Source: Nitrospirota bacterium
GTDB taxonomy: Bacteria; Nitrospirota; Nitrospiria; SBBL01; JAADHI01
Direction of reading: 5' to 3'
DNA: 64,000 nt
Assembly (NCBI GenBank): GCA_029261165.1
Contig: JAJDBV010000023.1
Span: 1 to 64,000, forward strand
Shown: in pieces, positions 34,584 to 43,699 of the stretch
Layout of the letters: every line of letters begins with the position of its first letter
Numbering within the stretch: the stretch's first letter is position 1
Program-made: the position numbers and the translations under genes
The notes under the pieces: generated by a model
What the model was told of the DNA's origin: nothing
What the model saw: only the letters and a program-made list of their open reading frames with translations
The model's database searches: none

Positions 34584-35654
34584 ATGAATACGATTGATAA
34601 AAAACGCCCGAGAAAGGCGATTTCTTTGATGTCGGGAGGGCTTGACAGCACCCTGGCAACGAAGCTGGTCCTGGACCAGGGGATTGAGGTGATCGGCCTT
34701 TTTCTGGAGAGTCCTTTTGGCTGTCAAGAAGATGTTCGAAAGGTTGCTGATGCCCTGGGCATTCCCCTGAAGATCGTCGACAAGGGAAAGGCCTATATCG
34801 ACCTGATCCGCAACCCAAAATATGGCTATGGGAAAAACATGAACCCCTGCGTGGATTGCAGGATTTATATGTTTCACCTTGCTAAAAAGGTGATGGACGA
34901 CCTGGGTGCCGATTTTATTTTCACGGGTGAAGTCCTGGGACAGCGTCCCATGTCCCAGCGGCGTGAGGCGATGGATATTATCGACCGCGACAGCGGGATG
35001 AAAGGTCTGGTGCTTCGTCCACTGTCAGCGCAACATTTTCCACCGACGTATCCTGAAATAGAAGGCTGGGTCAGTCGGGAAAAACTCCTGAATATTTCTG
35101 GCCGCGGTCGGGTTGAGCAATTGCAATGGGCCAAGGACCTGGACCTGAAGGAATACAGTGCCCCGGCGGGCGGATGCCTGCTTACGGATAAGAATTTCTC
35201 TAAGCGCCTCTCGAATTTTTTTGAACACAATGCAGACCCGACGATGGCTGAAGCGCGTCTTCTTCGATACGGTCGTCACTTTGATCTGGCCGATGGCGCC
35301 CATGTGGTGATCGGGCGGGACCAGGAAGAAAATGCCAGCCTATGGGAGACCTCCCGGCTGGAGGTTGAAGCGGGGAGAATGGTTTTCTTTAAACCCCGTT
35401 TCCCGGCGCCGGTGGCCGTCTTAAGTGGTAGAAAGTCCTCAAATTTGTACGATGAAGTCGGAATGCGCATCGCGGCTTACGCAAAAAGAGGCATCTCCAC
35501 AGAGCAGGTCATTGAAGTGAGATGCGGGAGTGAGGTCTCCGATAGAAAAGTCCACATTCCTTTGCGTCCACCGGTCGCACAGGGGACTGCGACGGGGGCA
35601 GGCACGTCGTTGCCCATGTCCTCTGAGCCATCGCAGAACCACTCTACAAGATGA
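34584..35654 (+). CDS. PP-loop ATPase of the ThiI/MnmA-like tRNA-thiolation type
   Basis: 356 residues. The PP-loop SGGLDST at residues 17-23 binds ATP. A CVDCR motif (C89, C92) and FTGEVLGQRPMSQRREAM follow, then a APAGGCLLTD segment with another cysteine. This layout is typical of a group of ThiI/MnmA-related proteins often called tRNA methyltransferase-like or NFACT-linked, thought to thiolate or otherwise modify tRNA; the substrate is unproven. The C-terminal part (about 225-330) with YGRHFDLADGAHVVIGRDQEEN looks like an RNA-binding appendage. AGGG precedes the ATG by eight bases. Confidence 0.8.
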   Translation: MNTIDKKRPRKAISLMSGGLDSTLATKLVLDQGIEVIGLFLESPFGCQEDVRKVADALGIPLKIVDKGKAYIDLIRNPKYGYGKNMNPCVDCRIYMFHLAKKVMDDLGADFIFTGEVLGQRPMSQRREAMDIIDRDSGMKGLVLRPLSAQHFPPTYPEIEGWVSREKLLNISGRGRVEQLQWAKDLDLKEYSAPAGGCLLTDKNFSKRLSNFFEHNADPTMAEARLLRYGRHFDLADGAHVVIGRDQEENASLWETSRLEVEAGRMVFFKPRFPAPVAVLSGRKSSNLYDEVGMRIAAYAKRGISTEQVIEVRCGSEVSDRKVHIPLRPPVAQGTATGAGTSLPMSSEPSQNHSTR

Positions 35655-35745
35655 CCACGCATAGCGAACATCATCCTCGGCCTTCCAGGGCGGGGTTCTT
35701 CAAAACGACAGACCCTGTACATAGGTGTGAGACGGATTGCACGCC

Positions 35746-36369
35746 ATGATTGTCGAGTCCTTCCCTGTCGGCCCTTTTCAATGTAATTGCATCATCCTGG
35801 GGTGTGAAGAAACACAGGCGGCACTGGTCATCGATCCCGGCGAAGAATCGGAGAGGATCCTTAAACGCCTTTCAGAGCTGAGCCTGAAAACTGTTTATCT
35901 GTTTCATACTCATGCGCATCTGGACCATATCAGCGGAACAGACGGGGTTCAAAAAAAGGCGGGAGGTCTGACCTGTCTCCATGAAGACGATATGGACCTC
36001 TGTGAAAAGCTTCAGCTCCAGGCCTCTTTCTTCGGTCTGCCGTCGCCGACTACGCCACGTATCGATCAATTTTTGCATGATGGAGATGTCCTTTCGTTCG
36101 GCCAACATTCAGTTGAAGTCCTTCATACCCCGGGTCACACGCCGGGAAGTCTCACCTTTTATATCTCTGGTTTTGGTTTGGTCACGGGGGATACTCTCTT
36201 CGCCGGCGGTATTGGCCGGACCGACCTCTGGGGAGGATCCCATCCGACATTGATCCATTCGATTCAAAAAAAGCTCCTCACCTTTCCCGGGGAGACAAGC
36301 GTCTACCCTGGACACGGCCCAAAGACCACAGTGGGAAGAGAGAGAGAAGGGAATCCTTTTTTAGTATGA
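35746..36369 (+). CDS. Metallo-beta-lactamase-fold hydrolase (glyoxalase II-like)
   Basis: 207 residues from ATG 35746; a TTG three codons upstream is less likely. The metal motif HTHAHLDH, then HTPGHTPGSLTFYI, TGDTLFAGGIGRTDLWGG and YPGHGPKTTVGRE give the full ligand set of the family. Such small hydrolases include hydroxyacylglutathione hydrolases and relatives; glutathione use is not shown. It lies between the PP-loop gene and the deacetylase-like gene, all on the plus strand. Confidence 0.88.
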   Translation: MIVESFPVGPFQCNCIILGCEETQAALVIDPGEESERILKRLSELSLKTVYLFHTHAHLDHISGTDGVQKKAGGLTCLHEDDMDLCEKLQLQASFFGLPSPTTPRIDQFLHDGDVLSFGQHSVEVLHTPGHTPGSLTFYISGFGLVTGDTLFAGGIGRTDLWGGSHPTLIHSIQKKLLTFPGETSVYPGHGPKTTVGREREGNPFLV

Positions 36370-36397
36370 TTACCCATAGCGGTATGGATCGATACGA

Positions 36398-37381
36398 ATG
36401 AAGAAGACGGGCTTTGTGACTCATCCCTTTTTTCTTCAACATGATACGGGACGAGGACATCCTGAAACAGCCCGCCGACTCACCGCCATAGGGAAACGCC
36501 TTTTTAGACAGGGTGCAGGGGGACCGGATGATACGAAGGAGCTTCGTACGCGATTGATGCGACTCTCCCCCTCGTCTCATCCAGAGCTCTCCCGTTGGAT
36601 CACAGAGAATCATCATCCATCATACTATCAATCTCTGAAAGACCAGATCCCGGAACAAGGCCACATTTACCTTGACCCGGATACCCCTTGTTCTTCCGAA
36701 TCTCTTGCGGCTGCAGAGATGGCGGTCTCGGGTGTTTTGACGGCGATTGATCGGGTCATGGATGGATCTGTTTCCAATGCATTTTGCGCTTTGAGGCCGC
36801 CGGGACACCATGCGGAGCCGGACCGCGCGATGGGGTTTTGCCTCTTTAACAATGTGGCTGTTGGGGCAAGGTATCTTCAGTTGAAGTACGGTCTGAAACG
36901 CATCCTCATTATTGATTGGGACGTCCATCACGGGAATGGGACCCAAAACAGCTTTTATTCCGATCCGACGATTTTTTATTTTAGCACGCATCAATATCCC
37001 TTCTATCCCGGAACAGGATCTGATCAGGAAAGGGGAGAAAAAGAGGGAGAAGGCTTCACGGTCAACAGCCCCCTTGTGGCCGGATCGGGGGATCTGGAGA
37101 TCCATACCGCATTTGAAAAGAAACTCATCCCTGCCGTCAAGGCTTTTGACCCTGACTTTATCCTCATCTCGGCGGGCTTCGATGCGCACAAAGATGACCC
37201 CCTGGCCGGCCTGGAGGTGACCGAGAGCGGTTTTTTTGAACTGACAAAGAGGGTCATGTCACTTGCGAATCAGCATTGTCATGGAAGGATTGTCTCCTGT
37301 CTGGAGGGGGGCTACCACCTCAATGCCCTGGCAAGATCCGTCCAAAGCCATCTGGAAGCACTTTCGCAGTCTCAGCCCTGA
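36398..37381 (+). CDS. Histone-deacetylase-family (acetoin-utilisation AcuC-like) deacetylase
   Basis: 327 residues covering a whole arginase/deacetylase fold. Zinc ligands are D175 and H177 in DWDVHHGNG and the aspartate in SAGFDAHKDDPL. RPPGHHAEPDRAMGFCLFNN holds the charge-relay histidines, and CLEGGYHL is the conserved end motif. Bacterial members remove acetyl groups from acetyl-CoA synthetase or polyamines; the substrate here is unknown. The gene starts 28 bases after the previous stop, so they may be co-transcribed. Confidence 0.9.
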   Translation: MKKTGFVTHPFFLQHDTGRGHPETARRLTAIGKRLFRQGAGGPDDTKELRTRLMRLSPSSHPELSRWITENHHPSYYQSLKDQIPEQGHIYLDPDTPCSSESLAAAEMAVSGVLTAIDRVMDGSVSNAFCALRPPGHHAEPDRAMGFCLFNNVAVGARYLQLKYGLKRILIIDWDVHHGNGTQNSFYSDPTIFYFSTHQYPFYPGTGSDQERGEKEGEGFTVNSPLVAGSGDLEIHTAFEKKLIPAVKAFDPDFILISAGFDAHKDDPLAGLEVTESGFFELTKRVMSLANQHCHGRIVSCLEGGYHLNALARSVQSHLEALSQSQP

Positions 37382-37403
37382 GGGTCTCCCCTCCTGACTT
37401 TTC

Positions 37404-37433
37404 TTGACCGCCCCTATGTCCACATGATATGCT
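37404..37433 (+). promoter_or_regulatory. Sigma-70-like promoter for the ccm operon
   Basis: TTGACC at 37404-37409 and TATGCT at 37428-37433, 18 bases apart, in the gap before ccmA. The start of transcription would be near 37440. Confidence 0.5.
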
Positions 37434-37497
37434 CCACCACTTGACTTGAAACCCTTTGTTATTGTTGTTTCTGAGGACCGAATTTCGTCTGTTTTTG

Positions 37498-38175
37498 ATG
37501 GTGGCCATTCGCGGAATAGCGCTTTCGAAGTCCTTTCATTATCATCAGGTACTCAATGAGATTTCCCTGGAGGTAAAAGAGGGGGAGTGTTATGCGCTTT
37601 TTGGGCCGAACGGCGCCGGAAAAACAACCCTCCTGAGGATATTCGCGACATTACACCGCCCCTCTTCCGGACGATTTGAGATCCTCGGTCGGGATGGTCT
37701 CGGGGACAGGGCGAAGATTCGCGAAGACCTCTTCCTGATCGGCCACGGATCATACCTGTATGACGATTTGAGTGTCGTTGAAAATATTCAGTTTGCGCTC
37801 GGCGTTCGCGGAGGACATCCGACGGATCATGAGATCAAGCTTGCACTCGACCGGGTGGGGATCGGCGCGTTTAGAAAATTAAAAAGCCGTCATTTGTCGG
37901 CTGGGATGAAAAAACGGCTCTCGATCGCGAAAACCCTCCTGATCCGCCCGAAGATCCTCCTCCTTGATGAAGCCTATGCCTCCCTTGATGAACGGGGCGT
38001 TGTGATGCTGAATGATTGCATCCGCGAGTTTGCGAAGGAGGGGTCGGCTATCCTGATGACCACACATGACCGATCCAGGACGGCAGAGGTGGCGCACCGG
38101 GCCGGGGTGATACAGCAAAGCGTACTGCAGGAAATAACCATTCAAGAGATGTTGGCGGCAGATGCACTTTTTTAA
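37498..38175 (+). CDS. ccmA: Haem-handling ABC transporter ATP-binding protein CcmA
   Basis: 225 residues from ATG 37498. Walker A FGPNGAGKTTLL, signature LSAGMKKRLSIAKTL, Walker B ILLLDEAYASLD and the switch histidine in LMTTHDRS are present. The LSAGMKKR form is typical of CcmA. CcmA works with CcmB and CcmC to release haem-loaded CcmE in System I cytochrome c maturation. A longer frame from TTG 37456 has no support. The end overlaps ccmB by 14 bases. Confidence 0.9.
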   Translation: MVAIRGIALSKSFHYHQVLNEISLEVKEGECYALFGPNGAGKTTLLRIFATLHRPSSGRFEILGRDGLGDRAKIREDLFLIGHGSYLYDDLSVVENIQFALGVRGGHPTDHEIKLALDRVGIGAFRKLKSRHLSAGMKKRLSIAKTLLIRPKILLLDEAYASLDERGVVMLNDCIREFAKEGSAILMTTHDRSRTAEVAHRAGVIQQSVLQEITIQEMLAADALF

Positions 38176-38839
38176 CACGATCCGTTGGATCGCATGGAAA
38201 GATCTCCTCAGCGAGGTTCGAAATCGAGAGAATATTTCCTCGATGTTTTTCTTTGCCCTCATTGTTATTTTTATCTTTAGTTTCAGTTTTTCTCTGGACC
38301 CGAGAACAGTACAGGAGGTGATGCCGGGGATTATCTGGGTTGCCTTTGGTTTTACGGCGATTATCGGCCTGGGAAAGTCCTTTCTAGCAGAGGTGCATAA
38401 TGACTGTATGGAATATTTTCAGATGTTGCCGGTTCCGAAGGGGGCCATTTATCTTGGGAAATTTATCGGCAACGTACTTTTCATGCTGATTGTCGAAACC
38501 ATACTGTTCCCTCTTTTTGTCCTCTTCTTTAATCTGGATGTGCTTGAAAAATTTCCACAATTTCTGTTAATATTCGGGGTTGCAACGGTTGGGCTGTCGG
38601 CACTGGGTACGCTATTCTCTGCCCTGACGGTTCAAGTCCGGGCGCGAGAAGTCATGTTCCCGATACTCCTGTTGCCGATGGCGGTCCCGATCTTTATCGG
38701 CGCAGTCGAGGCGACCCGGGGTGTTTTCAATGGTGACGCTTTCGCGCTCTACAGCCACTGGATTCAGTTATTGGTGGTTTTTGATGTCATCTTTGTGATT
38801 GTTTCTTTTTGGATCTTTGAGTTTATATTGGATTTTTGA
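38162..38839 (+). CDS. ccmB: Haem exporter membrane protein CcmB
   Basis: 225 residues with about six membrane helices. Typical CcmB sequence is seen: WIAWKDLLSEVRNRENISSM near the N-terminus, FTAIIGLGKSF, QMLPVPKGAIYLGKFIGN, and LLPMAVPIFIGAVEAT. It forms the membrane part of the CcmAB complex. Overlaps ccmA by 14 bases and ends two bases before ccmC. Confidence 0.93.
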   Translation: MHFFNTIRWIAWKDLLSEVRNRENISSMFFFALIVIFIFSFSFSLDPRTVQEVMPGIIWVAFGFTAIIGLGKSFLAEVHNDCMEYFQMLPVPKGAIYLGKFIGNVLFMLIVETILFPLFVLFFNLDVLEKFPQFLLIFGVATVGLSALGTLFSALTVQVRAREVMFPILLLPMAVPIFIGAVEATRGVFNGDAFALYSHWIQLLVVFDVIFVIVSFWIFEFILDF

Positions 38840-38841
38840 AT

Positions 38842-39555
38842 ATGATTCTAAACCGTTTCATCCGATGGCTCGGACGTTATGAAGGATGGTTTGGCGGGGG
38901 CGCGGCGCTTTGCATCGGCATTGGGCTCTACATGGGCCTGGTAACCTCTCCCCCCGATTATTATCAGGGCGAGGTTGTGCGGATCATGTATGTCCATGTC
39001 CCTTCTGCGAAAACCTCCCTGTTTGCCTATCTGGTTCTCTTTATCGGAAGTATCTGGTATCTCTGGAAACGAGATCCGGTCATCGACAACATGTGTCATG
39101 CCACCGCCGGGATCGCTCTTTTTTATGTGGGAACGGCCTTGCTCACCGGCTCGATCTGGGCCAAGCCCACCTGGAATACCTGGTGGACCTGGGATCCGCG
39201 CCTGACCTCCTTTGCCATCTTGTTTTTAACCCTGGTCGGATACCTGATGCTTAGAACCTTCCTGGACGATAAGGAAAAAGAAGCGACCTTTGCGGCGATA
39301 CTGGCAATCATCGGCTTCATCGATCTTCCCATCGTCTATTTCTCCGTGGAATGGTGGCGGACCTTGCACCAGCCGATGTCGATGTCGGTCCGGGGAATCA
39401 GTTTCGCACCCGAGATGCTCACTCCCCTCATCCTGATGTCAATCGGTTCTTCCCTGCTCTTTTCTTATATGCTCATGGTGCGGACCCAGATGCTCTATCT
39501 GGAGCGTCTGCTGGAAGCAAAGCAGGGCCGTCTGCTCAGCGAGACCCGTTTATGA
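38842..39555 (+). CDS. ccmC: Haem-delivery protein CcmC
   Basis: 237 residues from ATG 38842 (a TTG two codons upstream overlaps the ccmB stop). Six helices. The periplasmic haem-binding WWD motif is NTWWTWDPRLTS, and the two haem-ligand histidines are in MYVHVPSAKTS and WWRTLHQPMSM, as expected. CcmC presents haem to CcmE. Next comes the CcmE/CcmD-like fusion gene after ten bases. Confidence 0.95.
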   Translation: MILNRFIRWLGRYEGWFGGGAALCIGIGLYMGLVTSPPDYYQGEVVRIMYVHVPSAKTSLFAYLVLFIGSIWYLWKRDPVIDNMCHATAGIALFYVGTALLTGSIWAKPTWNTWWTWDPRLTSFAILFLTLVGYLMLRTFLDDKEKEATFAAILAIIGFIDLPIVYFSVEWWRTLHQPMSMSVRGISFAPEMLTPLILMSIGSSLLFSYMLMVRTQMLYLERLLEAKQGRLLSETRL

Positions 39556-39565
39556 GAGTGAGGCA

Positions 39566-40060
39566 ATGAAACGATTCTACCTGCGCTGGGGAGGCGTGTT
39601 GGTCATAGGTGTTATCATTTGTCTCTTTGGCCTGGCGCGATATCAAAGGGAGGTCAGTCACATTCCGATTGAAAAGTTTCTGGATGAGAAGCCGACTCGG
39701 GCCGTGCGCGTTCTGGGAATGGTTGTGGGCGGAAGTCTGAACCGGGGGGGGGCTGGAGAACCGATTCAATTCACACTTTCCGGTACAGGGGCGCAGGTTC
39801 CCGTCTATTATCAGGGAGAGGACCCGGAAAACTTGAGAGAGCTCAAAAAGCTGGTTATTTACGGACGATGGAATCCTGAGGAGCAGCGGATAGAGTCGGA
39901 GACAATCTTGGGCGTCCCCAATTACGGCTTTGTAAGCTGGGCTTATCTGGTGACGCTCATCCCGATGACCCTCTTTCTCTTTAATATGGAAAGAAAGGTT
40001 GCTTTGCTGTATATTATGATAAAAGAAGAGAAGGTTTATCAGTCGGAGGAAAGCGCTTGA
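39566..40060 (+). CDS. CcmE-like OB-fold protein with CcmD-like C-terminal tail
   Basis: 164 residues. Helix near 9-25, then an OB-fold-like region (RAVRVLGMVVGGSLNR, PIQFTLSGTGAQVPVYYQG, LVIYGRWN) that mirrors the CcmE next to it, but there is no His-x3-Tyr haem-attachment site. From about residue 120 the tail NYGFVSWAYLVTLIPMTLFL plus a basic/acidic stretch looks like CcmD, a small one-helix protein that normally sits between ccmC and ccmE, exactly this position. No separate ccmD is present. The fusion reading is by eye. GAGG lies just before the ATG; the stop overlaps the TTG start of ccmE. Confidence 0.8.
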   Translation: MKRFYLRWGGVLVIGVIICLFGLARYQREVSHIPIEKFLDEKPTRAVRVLGMVVGGSLNRGGAGEPIQFTLSGTGAQVPVYYQGEDPENLRELKKLVIYGRWNPEEQRIESETILGVPNYGFVSWAYLVTLIPMTLFLFNMERKVALLYIMIKEEKVYQSEESA

Positions 40061-40512
40061 GGTTGGGAAGGAAAACAGGGATCGTCTTTAGTATCTCCTT
40101 GATTGTCTTCGGTCTTGGATATCTGGCCTATGGTAATTTTGGGAAGAACCTCGTCTATTTTGTTACCCCCTCAGAGGTGGTGACTTTCGAATCGGATCGC
40201 TACGGCAGGAAGATCCGGGTGGCCGGTATGGTGGTTCAGGCCAGTTTAAAGGTCGTTCCGAACACCTTGAAGATTACCTTTGACCTGACGGATGGCGCAG
40301 AGACCATCCCGGTGGCTTTTGAAGGCGTGCCTCCCGACCTGTTCAAAGAAGGGACCGGGGCCGTTGTTGAAGGTTTCTGGGACGCGGACGGTGTTTTTCA
40401 CTCTCACATGATCATGGCAAAGCATGAAGAAGACTATATGCCGATTGAGATGAAAAACGCGGGAATGACACTCCCGACGAAAGGCATCATCAAGACCTTA
40501 CAGGTAAAATAG
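40057..40512 (+). CDS. ccmE: Cytochrome c maturation haem chaperone CcmE
   Basis: 151 residues, one N-terminal membrane anchor and a periplasmic OB fold (IRVAGMVVQASLKV, ITFDLTDGAETIPVAFEG, AVVEGFWDADGVF). The haem-binding histidine and its partner tyrosine are in AKHEEDYMP, the classic H-x3-Y. The start is TTG 40057, overlapping the previous stop, with GGAGGA seven bases upstream. CcmE carries haem from CcmABC to CcmFH. Confidence 0.95.
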   Translation: MRLGRKTGIVFSISLIVFGLGYLAYGNFGKNLVYFVTPSEVVTFESDRYGRKIRVAGMVVQASLKVVPNTLKITFDLTDGAETIPVAFEGVPPDLFKEGTGAVVEGFWDADGVFHSHMIMAKHEEDYMPIEMKNAGMTLPTKGIIKTLQVK

Positions 40513-40591
40513 TTTATATCCACCCCCTCCCTACCCCTGGTCGACATCATGGCTGCGGTGTGTTTAGGGCTGGTAAAAAAAAGGGATCAGC

Positions 40592-42634
40592 ATGATTGTT
40601 GAAATTGGACATTATGCCGTGGTGACGGCATTGCTTTTATCTATGCTCGGGGTTGCCGCACCGATTATCGGTCTGAAGAGAAAGAACGCGGCCTGGGTCC
40701 AGGTTGGTCAACGGGCCCTTATCCTCACCTTCGTCCTGATCACGGTCGGAATGGTCGCCATGATTTATTCCTATCTGACCGAGGACTACTCCGTCAAATA
40801 TGTCTATGCCACTTCCAACAGCAAGCTCCCGATCTTCTACAAGATTGCAGGTCTCTGGGGAGGTCATGAAGGCTCTCTGCTTCTCTGGGCGTGGATTCTT
40901 GCCTTCTATTCCATGGCTGCGGCAACGCTCCATTGGAAAACACAGCCCGTAGTGATGCCTTATCTCATCCTGATGGAATCGATTGTGCTGTGTGGGTTTT
41001 TGCTCCTCATCCTCTTTCTCTCGAATCCCTTTGAGCGAATATTCCCGGCGCCACTCGACGGCAAGGATTTAAACCCCCTCCTGCAGGACCCCGCGATGGT
41101 CGTTCATCCCCCTTTGCTTTATTTGGGGTATGTTGGTCTGTCCATCCCATTCTCTTTTGCGATGGCCGCCCTTTTTTCCGGACGGCTGGGGGAGGAATGG
41201 GTCAAGGTGACCCAGCGATGGACCCTCTTTGCCTGGATTTGCCTGACCGCCGGTATTCTGATGGGGGGATATTGGGCTTACTATGAACTGGGCTGGGGAG
41301 GCTACTGGGGATGGGATCCGGTCGAAAATGCAGCCTTTATGCCGTGGTTGGTCGCGACCGCTTTTCTCCATTCGGTCATGGTTCAAGAGACCCGGAAGAT
41401 GTTCAAGGTCTGGAATCTTTTTCTCATTATATTGGCATTTTCGCTGTCGCTTATCGGGACCTTCCTGGTTCGAAGCGGTATCCTCTCATCGGTCCATTCC
41501 TTCGCGGCCGACCCGGGAAGGGGAGTCTTTATCCTTGGGTTTGTTGCGTTTATGCTCCTTCTCTCTTTCGGGACCCTCATCCTTAGATCGGCCAAGCTGA
41601 AGAGTTCGGTCACGATAGAATCAGTCGTTTCCCGGGAGGCAATTTTCCTGTTTAATAACCTCTTTTTCCTTGTGGCTCTGGTGACGGTTTTTATCGGAAC
41701 GCTGTATCCCCTCTTAATGGAGGTCTTGCAGTTTAACAAGGTTTCCGTCGGTCCCCCCTACTACAATGCGGTCTTCATGCCGGTGGCCCTGGGTCTGATC
41801 TTCCTGATGGGGATCGGCCCCTATATCCCCTGGCGAAAAACAACGGCCAAAAACATCAAAGAATTGTTCGGTCTTCCCCTCATGCTCGCATTCGGGGCGG
41901 GAGTCCTTTTGTTTATCTTCGGGATCCGGGAGGAGTACGCCCTGGCCAGCATGACGGTTGTTGCTTTTGTCGCTGCCGCGATTTTTATTGATTTCAGGAA
42001 GATCGCGTTATTTTGGGGGAAGCGGGATCGGGTCAATCCTTTTCTTGGATTTCTTTCGGCATACAGAAGGAACCCCAGACGGATCGCGGGGCTGATTACT
42101 CATGTCGGTGTCCTGGTCATGATAGTCGGTATTACCTTCTCGTCGCTCTACCAGACGGAAAAGATACTCATCATGAAGCCGGGGGATGAGGTGAGCCTCA
42201 AATCTTTTCAGCTGCGCATGGCAACACTACATGGTGCGGAAGGGGTCAATTGGGAGGGCAAGGAGGCCCTCTTTGATATCTACCAGGAGGACCGAATTGT
42301 CACCCAGATGCGCCCCCAGAAGCGGTTTTATACGGTTTCTCAGACACCCACCACGGAGACCGCCATTTATCAGACCAATATGGGTCACCTTTTCGTGACG
42401 ATACCCGAAGTTTCCCCTGACGGCACCTGGGCGCGCGTCCGTGTCTTGCACAACCCCCTGGTTCTTCTGGTCTGGTACGGTGGCGGGATTATGGGCATCG
42501 GGGGCTTTTTAAACATCTTCCGGAGGGATCGAAAGCGGTCCGTTGTTTCTGTCGCGTCCGGTGTCACCGCCAAGACCGCCCCTTCCCTGGCATCGGGGAG
42601 AGACGGGATCGTGGCACAGCGTTCGGAGAGCTAA
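40592..42634 (+). CDS. ccmF: Cytochrome c haem lyase subunit CcmF
   Basis: 680 residues, many membrane helices. Seen: GLWGGHEGSLLLWAWIL, DPAMVVHPPLLYLGYVG, the WWD motif GWGGYWGWDPVENAAFMPWL and FLVRSGILSSVHSFAADP. It accepts haem from CcmE and, with CcmH/I, attaches it to apocytochrome c in the periplasm. An 80-base gap separates it from ccmE. The last 45 residues after the final helix are less conserved and charged. Confidence 0.96.
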   Translation: MIVEIGHYAVVTALLLSMLGVAAPIIGLKRKNAAWVQVGQRALILTFVLITVGMVAMIYSYLTEDYSVKYVYATSNSKLPIFYKIAGLWGGHEGSLLLWAWILAFYSMAAATLHWKTQPVVMPYLILMESIVLCGFLLLILFLSNPFERIFPAPLDGKDLNPLLQDPAMVVHPPLLYLGYVGLSIPFSFAMAALFSGRLGEEWVKVTQRWTLFAWICLTAGILMGGYWAYYELGWGGYWGWDPVENAAFMPWLVATAFLHSVMVQETRKMFKVWNLFLIILAFSLSLIGTFLVRSGILSSVHSFAADPGRGVFILGFVAFMLLLSFGTLILRSAKLKSSVTIESVVSREAIFLFNNLFFLVALVTVFIGTLYPLLMEVLQFNKVSVGPPYYNAVFMPVALGLIFLMGIGPYIPWRKTTAKNIKELFGLPLMLAFGAGVLLFIFGIREEYALASMTVVAFVAAAIFIDFRKIALFWGKRDRVNPFLGFLSAYRRNPRRIAGLITHVGVLVMIVGITFSSLYQTEKILIMKPGDEVSLKSFQLRMATLHGAEGVNWEGKEALFDIYQEDRIVTQMRPQKRFYTVSQTPTTETAIYQTNMGHLFVTIPEVSPDGTWARVRVLHNPLVLLVWYGGGIMGIGGFLNIFRRDRKRSVVSVASGVTAKTAPSLASGRDGIVAQRSES

Positions 42635-42637
42635 GAG

Positions 42638-43216
42638 ATGGCTGCGTTTAAAGGGTGGCATGTCCTCCTTCTTGTGGGGACTCTGGGCCTTTTGGCTATT
42701 TTCTACCAGGGATTGTGGGGAAATCCAAACTTCATCCCGCCGGTGATCGTAGAGACACCGGCCCCCGAAGTAACGGGGCCCGACCTCTACAAGGGGACCG
42801 CCGTTTCCCTCAGCGATTTTAGAGGGAAGGTGATTCTCGTTAATTTCTGGGCATCGTGGTGTCAGGAATGCAAACTGGAGCACAAATCGCTCCTTGCCAT
42901 CAAGAAGCATTATGAGGATGATCCGAATTTCGCCATGTTTGGCATCAATTACCAGGATAAGGATCATCTGGCTAAGGACTATCTTCAGGTTCATGGAAAC
43001 AATTTCGATCATATCCGGGATCTTGACGGCAGGATATCCATTGATTTTGGTGTGTATGGTGTGCCGGAAACCTTTGTCATCGACCAGGAAGGGATTATCC
43101 GCCACAAACAGATCGGGCCGATTATCGGAGATGTCTATTCAGATATGATTGAGAAGGTCATCGATCCTCTGCTCAATGGGACGGCGGGGATTGTTGGGAC
43201 GGTGTCTTCATCATGA
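42638..43216 (+). CDS. ccmG: CcmG/DsbE-type thiol-disulfide oxidoreductase
   Basis: 192 residues. One N-terminal membrane anchor, then a periplasmic thioredoxin domain with active site WASWCQECKLEH and the cis-proline motif GVPETFVID, characteristic of CcmG. It reduces the disulfide of apocytochrome or CcmH so haem can attach. The CQEC centre is less usual than CxPC. Four bases after ccmF, and its stop overlaps ccmH. Confidence 0.92.
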   Translation: MAAFKGWHVLLLVGTLGLLAIFYQGLWGNPNFIPPVIVETPAPEVTGPDLYKGTAVSLSDFRGKVILVNFWASWCQECKLEHKSLLAIKKHYEDDPNFAMFGINYQDKDHLAKDYLQVHGNNFDHIRDLDGRISIDFGVYGVPETFVIDQEGIIRHKQIGPIIGDVYSDMIEKVIDPLLNGTAGIVGTVSSS

Positions 43217-43686
43217 GAAAGTCCTTTGTACTGATCCTATTTTTCTTGATTGCTTTTTCCGGCGTCTCTTTCGCGGAGCCACAGGATGACGAGGTTTTAC
43301 AGGGCCGGATCAAGGAGGTTTCAAAGACGCTTCGCTGCGCGGTCTGCCAGTCGGAATCGGTCTGGGAATCGAATGCCACACTCGCGATTCAGATGCGTAA
43401 GATCGTCCGGGAGCGGCTCATTGCCGGAGAATCTCCAGAAGAAATTCGGGCCTACTTTGTCGGTCGGTATGGCGACTATATCCTACTAAAACCCAGAGTG
43501 CGCGGCCTGAACCGGCTCCTTTGGTTTGGCCCTTTTATTCTCTTGTCCTTTGGAGGGTTTTTTCTTTACAAAACCTTGCGCCGATGGGCGTCAAAACCTG
43601 CACGAACTGAGCCTGTGGCATTCTCTCCCATTGATGATGCCCACCGAAGACGGATCGAAGAAGAGTTGCGTTCTTATAATGAATAG
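43213..43686 (+). CDS. ccmH: Cytochrome c maturation protein CcmH (CycL)
   Basis: 157 residues. Signal peptide, then a three-helix redox domain with LRCAVCQSESVWESNA, the RCxxC site that handles apocytochrome cysteines. FVGRYGDYILLKPRV is conserved, and a C-terminal membrane helix (LLWFGPFILLSFGGFFLY) anchors it. ATGA overlap with ccmG. Partner of CcmF and CcmI. Confidence 0.95.
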   Translation: MRKSFVLILFFLIAFSGVSFAEPQDDEVLQGRIKEVSKTLRCAVCQSESVWESNATLAIQMRKIVRERLIAGESPEEIRAYFVGRYGDYILLKPRVRGLNRLLWFGPFILLSFGGFFLYKTLRRWASKPARTEPVAFSPIDDAHRRRIEEELRSYNE

Positions 43687-43699
43687 GTCACGATAAGAG

